Shown here one piece after another: positions 44,707 through 53,606 of a stretch of DNA of 64,000 bases. The notes under the pieces are model-generated. The model worked only from the letters and a program-made list of their open reading frames with translations. It had not been told where the DNA came from and ran no database searches. Origin of the DNA: Paraburkholderia sabiae (lineage in GTDB: Bacteria > Pseudomonadota > Gammaproteobacteria > Burkholderiales > Burkholderiaceae); assembly GCF_030412785.1 (NCBI RefSeq), contig NZ_CP125296.1, positions 558,001-622,000 of the forward strand. The letters are read 5' to 3'. The position numbers and the translations under genes are program-made. How positions within the stretch are numbered: the first letter of the stretch is position 1; each line of letters begins with the position of its first letter.

Positions 44707-45717
44707 TCAAAGCAGTGCGGCGAGACGGTCGGCTTCTTTGGCGAACTGCGCGCGCTCGGCGGCGTCGAGCGGATTCTTTCCGGGCAGCGCGACCGTCAAC
44801 GGATCTTTCGGCACCGAATCGACATGCACTTCATAGTGCAAATGCGGACCCGTCGCCCAACCCGTCGATCCGACATAGCCGATCACCTGACCTTGCTTCA
44901 CGTGTGCGCCGCGATGCAGTCCCTTCGCGAAGCGCGACAAATGCGCGAACACGGTCTGATAGGGCGGCGGATTGCGCAGCACGATCACTTTGCCGTAGCC
45001 CGTCTGCCGTCCGATGAACGCGACCGTGCCGCGCGCCGTCGCGTGAACGGGCGTGCCCGCGGGCGCGGCGAGATCGACGCCGTCGTGGCTTTGCCATCGG
45101 TGCGTGACGGGATCGAGGCGGCGCAGCGCGAATTCCGACGACACGCGCTCATACGCGAGCGGATAGCGCGAGAACGCGGGCGTCGTGCTCGCGCCGTCCT
45201 TCGTGTAATAAAACGGCTTGCCTTCGAGATTGCGGTAGAGAAACAGATCGTGCGACGTCGATCCCGTTTCGATGCGCACCGCAAGCGGATTCTGTGACGA
45301 CGCGTTGCCCGCTTCAGGCGGATCGACGACGAGGCTGATCGTGTTGCCCGGTTTGAGGTCGCGGCGAAAATCGATCTCGCCGGAAAACGCGTGCGCAAGC
45401 AACGCGGCCGTGCGGCTGTCGAGTCCGAGCCGTTCCACTGCTTCCGCGAAACTGCTCTTGACGGTCGCCGATCTGACGACGGGTTGCGGTGTGGCTTCGG
45501 GTGCGGATGCCGATGAAGCAGGTTGCGCGCTGCGCGCGGTATCGGCGGCTTCGCGGTTCAGCGACGCGGATTGCGCGCCGGCGGCGTCATCCTGATCGGC
45601 CGGATGCTTCGCGTGCTGCGGCGAGAAGATCAGCGCGGCACAAACGGAACTGAGCGCGCACGCGAGAATGACTTTGCCACTGCGCGCCGACGGCGCGACG
45701 AATGCGGGAAGGGGCAT
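44707..45717 (-). CDS. M23 family peptidoglycan endopeptidase
   Basis: A 336-residue protein with an N-terminal membrane helix (residues 12-30). A linker and a degenerate N-terminal domain (FSGEIDFRRDLKPGNTISLVVD, as in DipM/MepM-like proteins) come before the LytM domain. That domain has zinc ligands in SHDGVDLAAP (HxxxD) and catalytic HLHYE near the C-terminus. It cleaves peptide bridges in the wall. No clear ribosome-binding site; the ATG at 45717 gives a sensible membrane anchor. Confidence 0.87.
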   Translation of the reverse strand: MPLPAFVAPSARSGKVILACALSSVCAALIFSPQHAKHPADQDDAAGAQSASLNREAADTARSAQPASSASAPEATPQPVVRSATVKSSFAEAVERLGLDSRTAALLAHAFSGEIDFRRDLKPGNTISLVVDPPEAGNASSQNPLAVRIETGSTSHDLFLYRNLEGKPFYYTKDGASTTPAFSRYPLAYERVSSEFALRRLDPVTHRWQSHDGVDLAAPAGTPVHATARGTVAFIGRQTGYGKVIVLRNPPPYQTVFAHLSRFAKGLHRGAHVKQGQVIGYVGSTGWATGPHLHYEVHVDSVPKDPLTVALPGKNPLDAAERAQFAKEADRLAALL

Positions 45718-46022
45718 GATCGAAAAACAAAACGACGGTACTGCGATGGCGGTTGCACGAAACGGGGACTTCGTGCGCGGACTGACAGACGCGTGGCGTC
45801 CAGATGAGGAGGTGAAGCAGATACCGCGGCTACTCGAGTTGCAAGCAGAGTGCGGTAAAAATGACGGCAAACCTGAGGAGCGTATCGGACGGCATGTAGA
45901 AAATGCGGCGAGGCTGCTGCCGTGCAGTGAAAGGCGACGGAGCGCACACGTTAGACGGCAACACTTAAGTGAATCTTAAAAACGGGCCATCGTGTGCGCA
46001 TCGCGTCGCGGATGCTTGTCTG

Positions 46023-46475
46023 TCACGTGCTTTCATTCGATTGCATTGGCCACAGGAACAATGTTCGCGCATGTCCCGCTGATGTGACATCGATCACACG
46101 CTGTTGCGTCTTGCCTTCATAGCTCGCACTGATTTTGTAGCGTCCATCAGGCAGCGACGCCAGCATGAACGGGCCATGCGCGGTCGCGTTCAGCACCGTC
46201 GCGCCGTTCATGTCGGTGATGCGAACGGGAACGTCGGCGAGGTACTCGTTACCCTGATTCGATTTGCCCGCGAATTCGAGCACGAGCGGGTATTTGTGCA
46301 TGACGTCTTTGAGCGCGGCCGATTGATCGCTGCCGATGCCGCCCGACAGATACGTCACCACGCCTTGTCGATGAAGCAGCGGCAAATCCGCGGTCGCGGC
46401 AAACGCGACATTCACCGCCGATTGCGTGAGCACGAGTGCGGCGGCAACGAGACCTGCTTTGGTGAATCGATTCAT
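46023..46475 (-). CDS. Exported protein with carboxypeptidase-regulatory-like fold
   Basis: A 150-residue periplasmic protein with signal peptide to about residue 27 (ending FAAT) and GGGAGATCGTC before the ATG. The C-terminal stretch VPVRITDMNGATVLNATAHGPFMLASLPDGRYKISASYEGKTQQ is typical of the transthyretin-like carboxypeptidase regulatory domain. The N-terminal GVVTYLSGGIGSDQSAALKD motif recurs in a family of small Burkholderia periplasmic proteins of unknown role. Confidence 0.7.
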   Translation of the reverse strand: MNRFTKAGLVAAALVLTQSAVNVAFAATADLPLLHRQGVVTYLSGGIGSDQSAALKDVMHKYPLVLEFAGKSNQGNEYLADVPVRITDMNGATVLNATAHGPFMLASLPDGRYKISASYEGKTQQRVIDVTSAGHARTLFLWPMQSNEST

Positions 46476-46611
46476 GACGATCTCCCATCGTGAAGAAATA
46501 AGCTGTTCATCCGCAGATGCTTTCGAACGGTAGAGTCCGTGTTTGCAATCTAGGCAGAGCGGATTAAACGGGGCTTAAAGCATGGGACGTCGTCGTTCAC
46601 TTCTGGAAAAC

Positions 46612-46992
46612 TCAGCCGAGCAGTTCGGATATCTCGATCAGGTTGAGATCGGGATCTCGCACATACACCGAGCGGATTTTCTGCGTCGCACCCGTACGTT
46701 CGACCGGGCCTTCGATGATCGGCCAATCGCATGCCGCGAGATGCGCAATCACCTGATCGAGCGGCACTGACGCGATGAAGCACAGATCCAGCGCGCCAGG
46801 CACAGGCAAATGCGCCTTCGGCTCGAATTCGCTTCCACGTACATGCAGATTGATTTTCTGGTTGCCGAAGCGGAACGCGATACGGTCCGCGCCGAACGTT
46901 TCCAGTTGCATCTGCATGACCTGCGTATAGAACTTCGTCGTGGCTTCGGCATCCGTGCACGTCAGCACCAGATGGTCGAGATGATCGATCAT
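46612..46992 (-). CDS. VOC family (glyoxalase-fold) protein
   Basis: A 126-residue metal-binding fold protein. The first ligand is in DHLVLTCTD, with pattern FYTQVMQMQLETF and terminal VRDPDLNLIEISELL carrying a catalytic Glu. It matches lactoylglutathione lyase/extradiol dioxygenase relatives. The ATG overlaps the stop of the MFS gene as ATGA, so both are translated together. It may process a compound exported by that carrier, which is inference. Confidence 0.85.
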   Translation of the reverse strand: MIDHLDHLVLTCTDAEATTKFYTQVMQMQLETFGADRIAFRFGNQKINLHVRGSEFEPKAHLPVPGALDLCFIASVPLDQVIAHLAACDWPIIEGPVERTGATQKIRSVYVRDPDLNLIEISELLG

Positions 46993-48296
46993 GATGTGGC
47001 TCCTTGCTTTCGAGTCATCGTTCGGCGTGCGCGCGACTGTGCACGCGCAACGTACAGAGTCAGTGTGCCGCACAAAGCGAGCATCGCGAAACCGAACCCG
47101 GCTACCGACGGCCACTTGCCGTTTTGCCAGAACCAGCCGCCCCACGAACCCAGCACGCTCGAACCGAGATAGTACGCAAGCAGATACAGCGACGTCGCAT
47201 GTCCTTTCGCGCCGTCGGCGAGTTGTCCGACCCAGCCGCTCGCCACCGAATGCGTGATGAAAAAGCCGACGGTCAGCACGATGATGCCGATCACGACGGG
47301 TATGAGCGCATGCATCAGCGTCAACGCAAGTCCGAGCGTGGCAACCACGATGCCCGCCGTCAGCACGGGGCCGCGTCCGCAGCGGTCGGCCAGCGCGCCC
47401 GCGCTGGATGCCGCGACGATCCCGAACAGATATGAGCAGAAAATGAGGCCCGTTTGCGTCGCGCTGAGATCGAACGGCGGCGCCATCAGCCGGAAGCCCG
47501 CGTAGTTGTAGACCGTGACGAACACGCCCATCACGAGACATCCCGTTGCGAACACCGCAGGCAAGGTCGATGCCGTCAGATGCTTGCGCCACAGCGCAAC
47601 GTGATGAGCCGCGCTGAGATCGGTTCTGCGCACGAAGTTGCGCGACGCCGGCAGCAGCATCACGAATGCGATCGCTGCGACCACGTCGACGATGCCGATG
47701 GTCAGCATCGCCGTGCGCCACGACAGATGATCGCTCATATAACTCATGCCCACGCGACCGATCATGCCGCCGAATGCGGTGCCGCCGACATAAAGCCCCA
47801 TCGCGAGTCCCAGACCGCGCGGATCGATTTCCTCCGCGAGATACGCCATCGCCACGGCCGGCACGCCGCCGAGCGCGAGCCCTTCCAGTGCGCGTGCGAC
47901 GAGAATGCTGTGCCAGTCCGCTTCGAGCGATGCGCAGACGTTGAAGAGCGCGGCGAGCGTCATCGAGACGAAGATCAGCCCGCGTCGGCCGAAGCGCTCC
48001 GACAATGCACCGGCGCAGAGAATCGACAACGCGAGAAAGCCTGTCGAGAGCGACAGGGCGAGCGAGCTTTGCGCCGCGCCGATATGGAACTCGGCGGCGA
48101 AAAGTGGAAGCAGCGGTTGCACGCAATACAGCAGCGAAAACGTGGAAAAGCCCGCGAGAAACAGCGCAATGCTGATGCGCCGAAAATCCGCGGAGCCGGG
48201 CCGCACGCCGATTGAAGCGGCATGCGTGCGTGCTTGTGCTTGTGCGCGAGTTGGTTCGACGCGCTCGGGCGTTTCAACAGCGGAGTCTGTGTTCAT
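46989..48296 (-). CDS. MFS transporter (YnfM-like)
   Basis: A 435-residue, 12-helix major facilitator starting at MNTDSAVETPE. Helix 1-2 reads FLAGFSTFSLLYCVQPLLPLFAAEF and loop 2-3 has GALSERFGRRGLIFVSM. It resembles YnfM/AraJ-type exporters. It is divergent from a LysR gene across a control region with a palindromic operator, and coupled to a VOC gene downstream. Confidence 0.86.
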   Translation of the reverse strand: MNTDSAVETPERVEPTRAQAQARTHAASIGVRPGSADFRRISIALFLAGFSTFSLLYCVQPLLPLFAAEFHIGAAQSSLALSLSTGFLALSILCAGALSERFGRRGLIFVSMTLAALFNVCASLEADWHSILVARALEGLALGGVPAVAMAYLAEEIDPRGLGLAMGLYVGGTAFGGMIGRVGMSYMSDHLSWRTAMLTIGIVDVVAAIAFVMLLPASRNFVRRTDLSAAHHVALWRKHLTASTLPAVFATGCLVMGVFVTVYNYAGFRLMAPPFDLSATQTGLIFCSYLFGIVAASSAGALADRCGRGPVLTAGIVVATLGLALTLMHALIPVVIGIIVLTVGFFITHSVASGWVGQLADGAKGHATSLYLLAYYLGSSVLGSWGGWFWQNGKWPSVAGFGFAMLALCGTLTLYVARAQSRARRTMTRKQGATS

Positions 48297-48347
48297 GGAG
48301 CAGTGCTGGCGTTCGACGGTGACGCGTATATTGTCGTGCCCGCCCGC

Positions 48348-48363
48348 TATACTGTCCAATATA
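48348..48363. promoter_or_regulatory. Palindromic LysR operator
   Basis: TATACTGTCCAATATA at 48348-48363 is a near-perfect inverted repeat (TATA-YTG-NN-CAR-TATA) of the T-N11-A class. It lies in the 102-base gap between the divergent MFS and LysR genes. It probably binds the LysR protein encoded at 48399. Confidence 0.65.
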
Positions 48364-48398
48364 TGAAACTGCGTAACACGATACGTTTGAGCACTGAC

Positions 48399-49271
48399 AT
48401 GGAACTACGTCATCTGCGGTATTTCATCGAAGTTGCGAGTGAAGGCAATTTCACGCGTGCCGCCGAAAACCTCGGCATCGGGCAGCCGCCGCTCAGTCAG
48501 CAGATCAAGAGTCTGGAGCGCGAATTAGGCGTCGAACTGTTCCGCCGGACGCCTCACGGCGCCGAGTTGACTCATGCGGGCACGGCTTTTCTGATCGAGG
48601 CGCAGCGTGTGCTCGGGGGCGCGGAGCGCGCGACACGTGCAGCGCAACGTGCAGCGCGTGGCGAAACGGGGCGGCTGCGGATCGGCTTCACGGGGTCGGC
48701 GGCGTTCAATCCTGTCGTGCCGACGTTGATCCACCGTTTCAAGAACCGCTATCCGACCGTCGACCTGACGCTGGAAGAAGCGAACACGCCTGCGCTGCTG
48801 CAAGGGCTGCTCGACGACCGGCTCGACGCCGTGTTTTTCCGGCCCGGATCGACGCCGCCGGAGAACATTCAGATGCATCGCTTCGCCGACGAGACGATGA
48901 AGATCGTGCTGCCGTCGACGCATCCGCTTGCCACGAAAAAGCGCCTGCCGCTGACGGCGCTAGCCGACGAACCGTTCGTGCTCGTGCCGGGACCGGCGGG
49001 CGTCACGCTGCACGACGAGATCGTGCGAGCATGCGGCGAGGCGGGCTTCAGTCCGCGACTCGCGCAGCCTGCGCCGCAGGTGTCGTCGGTGATCAATCTG
49101 GTGGCAGCGGGTTTGGGCGTGTCCATCGTGCCCGCCGCGATCGCGCAGGTGCAGGTGAAAGGCGTACGTTACGTCGACGTGCAAGGCACGAAGATGCGGG
49201 CGCATCTCGCGTTGGGCTGGCGCGATGGCGATGCGTCCGCGGCGCTAGGCAATCTGGTCGGGCTGCTGTGA
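48399..49271 (+). CDS. LysR family transcriptional regulator
   Basis: A 290-residue regulator with the standard MELRHLRYFIEVASEGNFTRAAENLGIGQPPLSQQIKSLERELG helix-turn-helix region, resembling the CatM/BenM branch. An ATG at 48363 is also in frame, but it lies inside the operator; 48399 gives the family-typical start. It is divergent from the MFS/VOC pair, its probable target. Confidence 0.88.
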   Translation: MELRHLRYFIEVASEGNFTRAAENLGIGQPPLSQQIKSLERELGVELFRRTPHGAELTHAGTAFLIEAQRVLGGAERATRAAQRAARGETGRLRIGFTGSAAFNPVVPTLIHRFKNRYPTVDLTLEEANTPALLQGLLDDRLDAVFFRPGSTPPENIQMHRFADETMKIVLPSTHPLATKKRLPLTALADEPFVLVPGPAGVTLHDEIVRACGEAGFSPRLAQPAPQVSSVINLVAAGLGVSIVPAAIAQVQVKGVRYVDVQGTKMRAHLALGWRDGDASAALGNLVGLL

Positions 49272-49275
49272 CGGG

Positions 49276-49413
49276 CTAGTCGTTGCCATCCATCAGCCGC
49301 ATACGGCGTTCGAGTTCGACCATGTCGACGGCCGCTGCGAGGTAAGCGTCGCGGCGGCTGTGTTCGGCGAGGTCCAACAGCTTGCGCAGCGCGAGGAAGA
49401 AGTATGCGAACAT
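49276..49413 (-). CDS. DUF3563 miniprotein
   Basis: A 45-residue protein (MFAYFFLALRKLLDLAEHS, then RRDAYLAAAVDMVELERRMR) matching the DUF3563 family of very small proteins common in Burkholderiaceae. AGGAG lies 6-8 bases before the ATG. It has a hydrophobic N-terminal helix and an amphipathic charged second helix. It ends 4 bases from the convergent LysR gene. The function of the family is unknown. Confidence 0.8.
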   Translation of the reverse strand: MFAYFFLALRKLLDLAEHSRRDAYLAAAVDMVELERRMRLMDGND

Positions 49414-49628
49414 GGCGTGCTCCTGATGCATGGTGTAGGCGCACACACTTGCATCGACTATGCCATCGCGGGGTCGCCTTGTTGCATGGACGTCGAAGGC
49501 TCATAAGCATTGTCAGCAGGCGCGAAAGTGTTTGAGGCGAGCCAACTCTCGCGACACAATAGTTCGATTGCAGCATGCTTTTATCGCGCATTCGACCACC
49601 CCGCATTCGACATGGGAGGCTCGGCCTC

Positions 49629-50117
49629 ATGCTGGAACGTTCGCTTCGACGCCGGTCCGTTTTAGCCGTCGCTGCCTGGCCAACCTGGCAACTGGTGGTA
49701 TCGGGCGCGCTCGCGAGCTTTGCAGGGCAGTACGCGATAGCGGCTGTGATGCTGCGCGTCTTCGGCGATCCCTCGCATGTCGCGAATATATTCGTCGGTC
49801 ATCCGAGATGGGTCGAACTTTTCTTCACCATCGTGCTTGCGCCGCTGTACGAAACGCTGATCTTCCAGTGGGGAATCATCACGCTGTTGCACGGGTTGCT
49901 GCGTCGCTCATGGCACTTTGCCGGGATCGTATCGACCGTAGTCTTCGGGCTTTGTCATGGCTATACCGATTGGCGCGCGATCAGTCTGACGGCGACTTCC
50001 GCGACGCTCGCCGCCGTGTTCGTAATCGAAGCCCGTCGAGGCGGCACGCCCGTCGTGGCGACGGTATCGACTCACGCACTCTTCAACACCCTCGTGGTCT
50101 GGGCTCACTGGGCCTGA
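49629..50117 (+). CDS. CPBP-family intramembrane protease-like protein
   Basis: A 162-residue protein with about four transmembrane helices, starting at the ATG preceded by GGGAGG (an upstream ATG at 49575 lacks a site). Family motifs are APLYETLIFQ, FGLCHG and a late STHALFN. In most CPBP proteases the first motif is EExxxR; here the first Glu is Tyr and the Arg is Gln, so catalysis may be altered or lost. It precedes an MFS gene by 27 bases and may be co-transcribed. Confidence 0.75.
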   Translation: MLERSLRRRSVLAVAAWPTWQLVVSGALASFAGQYAIAAVMLRVFGDPSHVANIFVGHPRWVELFFTIVLAPLYETLIFQWGIITLLHGLLRRSWHFAGIVSTVVFGLCHGYTDWRAISLTATSATLAAVFVIEARRGGTPVVATVSTHALFNTLVVWAHWA

Positions 50118-50144
50118 TCGTCTCTTGCTTGCAGGAACGAACGG

Positions 50145-51353
50145 ATGCAGAGCAACTCCCGCGTCAGCACGCTTCGACAGATACCCGGCAGCGTCTGGGT
50201 ATTGGGCTGCGTGAGCCTGTTGATGGACATCTCGTCGGAGATCATTCACAGTCTGCTGCCGATGTTCATGATGACGAGCCTCGGCGCGAACGCGGCGACG
50301 ATCGGTTTGATCGAAGGCATCGCCGAGGCGACGGCGCCTATCGTCAAGATCTTTTCCGGTGCGCTTAGCGACTATCTCGGCAATCGCAAATGGCTCGCGG
50401 TAGCGGGCTATGGACTCGGCGCGCTGAGCAAACCGTTGTTCGCGCTCGCGCCGACGATCGGCCTCGTCGTGACGGCCCGCGTGATCGATCGCATCGGCAA
50501 AGGCATTCGCGGCGCGCCGCGCGATGCGCTCGTCGCCGATGTCACCCCGCCGCATCTGCGCGGCGCTGCGTTCGGCTTGCGGCAGTCGCTCGATACCGTC
50601 GGCGCGTTTCTCGGGCCGTTGCTCGCGGTCGCGATCATGCTGGTGTGGGCGGACAACTTCCGCCTCGCGTTCTGGCTCGCCGTGATTCCCGGCATGCTGG
50701 CTGTCGCGTTGCTGACCGTCGGCATCCACGAGCCTGCGCGGGAGCCGGGCGCAAAGCGCATCAATCCGATCCAGCGCGAGAACATCCGACAACTCGGCGC
50801 GGCATTCTGGTGGGTTGTCGCGGTTGGCGCCGTATTCGCGCTTGCGCGTTTCAGCGAGGCCTTTCTCGTGTTGCGCGCGATGGGCAGCGGCGTGCCCGTT
50901 GCGCTGGTGCCGCTCGTGATGGTCGCGATGAACGTGGTGTACTCGCTATCGGCATACCCGCTCGGCAAGCTCGCCGATTCGATGAGTCATATCAGGTTGC
51001 TGATTGCAGGCCTCGTGATTCTTGCCGTCTCCGATGTCGTGCTCGCACATGCCGTGCACTGGAGCGTTCTGCTCGTAGGCGTCGCGTTGTGGGGGCTGCA
51101 TATGGGCATGACACAAGGCCTGCTCGCGACGATGGTGTCGCATAGCGCACCCGCGCATTTGCGCGGCACGGCGTTCGGCATCTTCAATCTGCTGAGCGGA
51201 CTGGTGACGCTGGTGTCGAGCGTGATCGCCGGCGCGTTGTGGGACACGGTCGGCGCATCGGCGACTTTTTATGCGGGCGCTGCCTTTTGCGTGGCGACAA
51301 TCGTGCTGCTAATCGCGAGTCCTGCGCGACGGTCCGAAGGTTTTCTGCGCTGA
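50145..51353 (+). CDS. MFS transporter (fosmidomycin-resistance-like group)
   Basis: A 402-residue, 12-helix carrier. The N-terminus (SVWVLGCVSLLMDISSEIIHSLLPMFM) and RVIDRIGKGIRGAPRDALVAD are typical of the MFS branch related to fosmidomycin and sugar-phosphate-like efflux. AGGAACG precedes the ATG. The substrate is not evident. It lies in the same orientation as the CPBP-like gene. Confidence 0.86.
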   Translation: MQSNSRVSTLRQIPGSVWVLGCVSLLMDISSEIIHSLLPMFMMTSLGANAATIGLIEGIAEATAPIVKIFSGALSDYLGNRKWLAVAGYGLGALSKPLFALAPTIGLVVTARVIDRIGKGIRGAPRDALVADVTPPHLRGAAFGLRQSLDTVGAFLGPLLAVAIMLVWADNFRLAFWLAVIPGMLAVALLTVGIHEPAREPGAKRINPIQRENIRQLGAAFWWVVAVGAVFALARFSEAFLVLRAMGSGVPVALVPLVMVAMNVVYSLSAYPLGKLADSMSHIRLLIAGLVILAVSDVVLAHAVHWSVLLVGVALWGLHMGMTQGLLATMVSHSAPAHLRGTAFGIFNLLSGLVTLVSSVIAGALWDTVGASATFYAGAAFCVATIVLLIASPARRSEGFLR

Positions 51354-51443
51354 AAGTTTCACACACTGCACGTCAAAAGAGTTGTCAGTCAAAGTTATTA
51401 CCACGTCAGCATTAAGCGTGCTGCTATCGGCTTTTGCTTTCGT

Positions 51444-51471
51444 CGAGTAATCAACATTACGTAATTACTCG
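51444..51471. promoter_or_regulatory. Inverted repeat upstream of flagellin
   Basis: CGAGTAAT at 51444-51451 pairs with ATTACTCG at 51464-51471. The 12-base interval holds most of an inner TTACGTAA palindrome (51457-51464). Such nested symmetry suggests a regulator-binding site about 280 bases before the flagellin start. Confidence 0.45.
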
Positions 51472-51640
51472 TAACACGTTTATTCGAGGTATTCCATTTG
51501 TAATGACGTGATGATGAAACGGAAGGAATGGAATTGTGTCATTGAATATCGATAAAAATCAATGATATGTGAACGAAAAAACGCTTCGATTTGCATCCTG
51601 TCAATACGCGTATGGAAAGCAGGTATTCCAAATGGAAACC

Positions 51641-51667
51641 TAAAGCAATATTTGGAGACGTCGTAAA
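51641..51667 (+). promoter_or_regulatory. Sigma28 (FliA)-type promoter for flagellin
   Basis: TAAAGCAA at 51641-51648, an 11-base spacer and GTCGTAAA at 51660-51667 resemble the FliA consensus TAAAGTTT-N11-GCCGATAA. The element is 85 bases from the flagellin start. The -35 half is good; the -10 half is an imperfect match. Confidence 0.5.
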
Positions 51668-51751
51668 CCCCTTCGAGCGGCGACGCAAAGCATTGAATAA
51701 GTCGCAGCGCCGCTTATGTCGATCCTTGATATAGATCCGAAAGGGGCTCAA

Positions 51752-52570
51752 ATGCTGAACATCAATACGAACATCATGTCGTTGACGGCGCAGAACAATC
51801 TGGAGGGCTCGCAAAACGCGCTCTCGCAGGCGATCAACCGTCTGTCGTCGGGCAAGCGCATCAACACGGCCGCCGACGATGCGGCCGGCCTCGCGATCGC
51901 GACGTCGCAAACGGCTTCGATCAACGCGCTGACGCAAGGCGCGGCCAACGCGAACAACGGCATTTCGATGGTGCAGACCACGAACGGCGCGCTGCAATCG
52001 GTCGTCGACAACCTGCAGCGTATTCGCCAGCTCGCTGTCGAAGCAGGCGACGGCTCGCTCGATTCGAACGCGCTCGCCAACCTGCAATCGGAAGTGTCGA
52101 CGCGTCTCACGGAAATCACGCGCGTCGCGCAGCAAACGACGTTCAACGGTCAGTCGGTACTCAATGGTATCGGCTCGGTCAACTTCCAGATCGGTGCGTT
52201 CAACGGTCAGCAGATTACCGCGAACTTCGGCTCGCAGAAGTGGGACGCGAGTTCGCTCGGCATCAGCGGCCTGAGCGTGGCGACGGCGTCGGGCGCGCAA
52301 GCCGCGATGAGCTCCATCGACAATGTGCTGACCAGCGTCAACACCTTCCAGGCAACGCTGGGCGCCACGCAGAACACGTTCCAGGCCGCGATTTCGACCA
52401 CGCAAACGGAATCGACGAACATGAGCGCCGCCGAATCGCAGATCACCGACGCTGACTTCGCGACGGAAACGGCGAACCTGTCGAAGGCCCAGGTGTTGCA
52501 GCAAGCAGGTATTTCCGTGCTCGCGCAAGCGAACTCGATGCCGCAGCAGGTTCTCAAGCTGCTGCAGTAA
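51752..52570 (+). CDS. fliC: Short flagellin (orphan)
   Basis: A 272-residue flagellin with complete D0/D1 ends: N-terminal NINTNIMSLTAQNNLEGSQNALSQAINRLSSGKRI and C-terminal NMSAAESQITDADFATETANLSKAQVLQQAGISVLAQAN. The central variable D2/D3 region is nearly absent, so it would form a thin, smooth filament. AAGGGG precedes the ATG at 51752. No other flagellar genes (fliD, fliS, hook) are nearby, so it is either a second flagellin or a displaced one. Confidence 0.9.
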   Translation: MLNINTNIMSLTAQNNLEGSQNALSQAINRLSSGKRINTAADDAAGLAIATSQTASINALTQGAANANNGISMVQTTNGALQSVVDNLQRIRQLAVEAGDGSLDSNALANLQSEVSTRLTEITRVAQQTTFNGQSVLNGIGSVNFQIGAFNGQQITANFGSQKWDASSLGISGLSVATASGAQAAMSSIDNVLTSVNTFQATLGATQNTFQAAISTTQTESTNMSAAESQITDADFATETANLSKAQVLQQAGISVLAQANSMPQQVLKLLQ

Positions 52571-52581
52571 CAAGGCGCGTC

Positions 52582-52614
52582 GCGTGCATCCCGTGTGGTG
52601 TGAACGGGATGCAC
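52582..52614. terminator. Strong hairpin between flagellin and aldo/keto reductase
   Basis: CGTGCATCCCGT at 52582-52593 and ACGGGATGCACG at 52603-52614 form a perfect 12-bp stem with a 9-base loop. It lies 12 bases after the flagellin stop, and also just beyond the stop of the convergent reductase. It lacks a U-tract. Confidence 0.65.
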
Positions 52615-52626
52615 GTTGCAGGCAGC

Positions 52627-53502
52627 TTATTCGCCTGCACGTCCGATCGCATCGAGTTGGGCGAGCACGGCATCGCTGAGACGCAGTTGCGCGGCCTGCA
52701 TGTTCTCGCGCAAGTGCGCGAGCGACGACGTGCCGGGAATCAGAAGAATGTTCGGCGAGCGATGCAGCAGCCACGCTAACGCAACCTGCATCGGCGTCGC
52801 GTTCAATGCACGCGCGATATCGGACAGCGCCGACGATTGAATCGGCGTGAAGCCGCCGAGCGGGAAGAACGGCACATACGCGATGCCTTGTGTCGCGAGT
52901 TGCGCGACGAGCGCATCGTCTTCGCGATGCACGAGGTTGTAGTGATTCTGCACGCACACGATCTCGACGATACGTTGCGCTTCTTCGATCTGCGCCGCCG
53001 TCACGTTGCTCAGACCGATGTGCTTCACGAGCCCTTCGCGCTGCATCTCGGCGAGCGCCGTCACCTGCTTCTCGATCGAGCCTTCGGCGGGCCTGTGAAT
53101 ATCGCCCATGATGCGGATGTTCACGACATCGAGCGCATCCAGACCGAGATTGCGCAGGTTGTCGTGCACGCCGCGTCGCAGATCGTCGGGTTCGTGCGCC
53201 GCAAGCCACGAACCGTCGTCGCCCCGAGTCGCGCCGAGTTTGGTGACGAGCGTCAGATCGGCGGAATACGGATGCAGCGCTTCGCGAATCAGCTGGTTCG
53301 TGATGTGCGGCCCGTAGAAGTCGCTGGTGTCGATGTGATTGACGCCCGACGCGACGGCCTCGCGCAAAACCGCGATACATGCGTCGCGATCCTTTGGCGG
53401 GCCGAATACGCCGGGGCCAGCCAGTTGCATCGCGCCGTAGCCCATGCGGCGTACCTGGCGGCCAGCCAGCGTGAAAGTGTCGGCGGGATTGACGTTCGGC
53501 AT
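52627..53502 (-). CDS. Aldo/keto reductase
   Basis: A 291-residue NADPH-dependent TIM-barrel oxidoreductase. It has HIDTSDFYGPHITNQLI (catalytic Asp and Tyr), LVTKLGA (Lys), and the coenzyme-binding end IPGTSSLAHLRENM. The ATG at 53502 follows AAGGAG at 7 bases. It is divergent from a LysR gene, which probably regulates it. The natural substrate is unknown. Confidence 0.9.
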   Translation of the reverse strand: MPNVNPADTFTLAGRQVRRMGYGAMQLAGPGVFGPPKDRDACIAVLREAVASGVNHIDTSDFYGPHITNQLIREALHPYSADLTLVTKLGATRGDDGSWLAAHEPDDLRRGVHDNLRNLGLDALDVVNIRIMGDIHRPAEGSIEKQVTALAEMQREGLVKHIGLSNVTAAQIEEAQRIVEIVCVQNHYNLVHREDDALVAQLATQGIAYVPFFPLGGFTPIQSSALSDIARALNATPMQVALAWLLHRSPNILLIPGTSSLAHLRENMQAAQLRLSDAVLAQLDAIGRAGE

Positions 53503-53606
53503 TGCGTGCTCCTTGGTAGACGATGAACGACAGTGTGAGCCGATTGCGCTGTTGAATAAAGGCATCTAAAGTGTACGGGCTGTTGAAAATCGTGAACAAT
53601 GCGTCC

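Larger units (their letters stand above)
51354..51751. other. Flagellin upstream region
   Basis: About 400 A/T-rich bases unlike the surrounding high-GC DNA. They contain an inverted repeat at 51444-51471 and a sigma28-like promoter at 51641-51667, listed separately. No gene is called; a very long minus-strand frame crossing this area is a shadow. Confidence 0.5.

Noticed and set aside
46993..48126. Upstream part of the frame ending in the VOC gene
   Set aside because: It lies within the MFS gene in another frame and is Arg/Ala-rich; only the last 126 codons match the VOC family.
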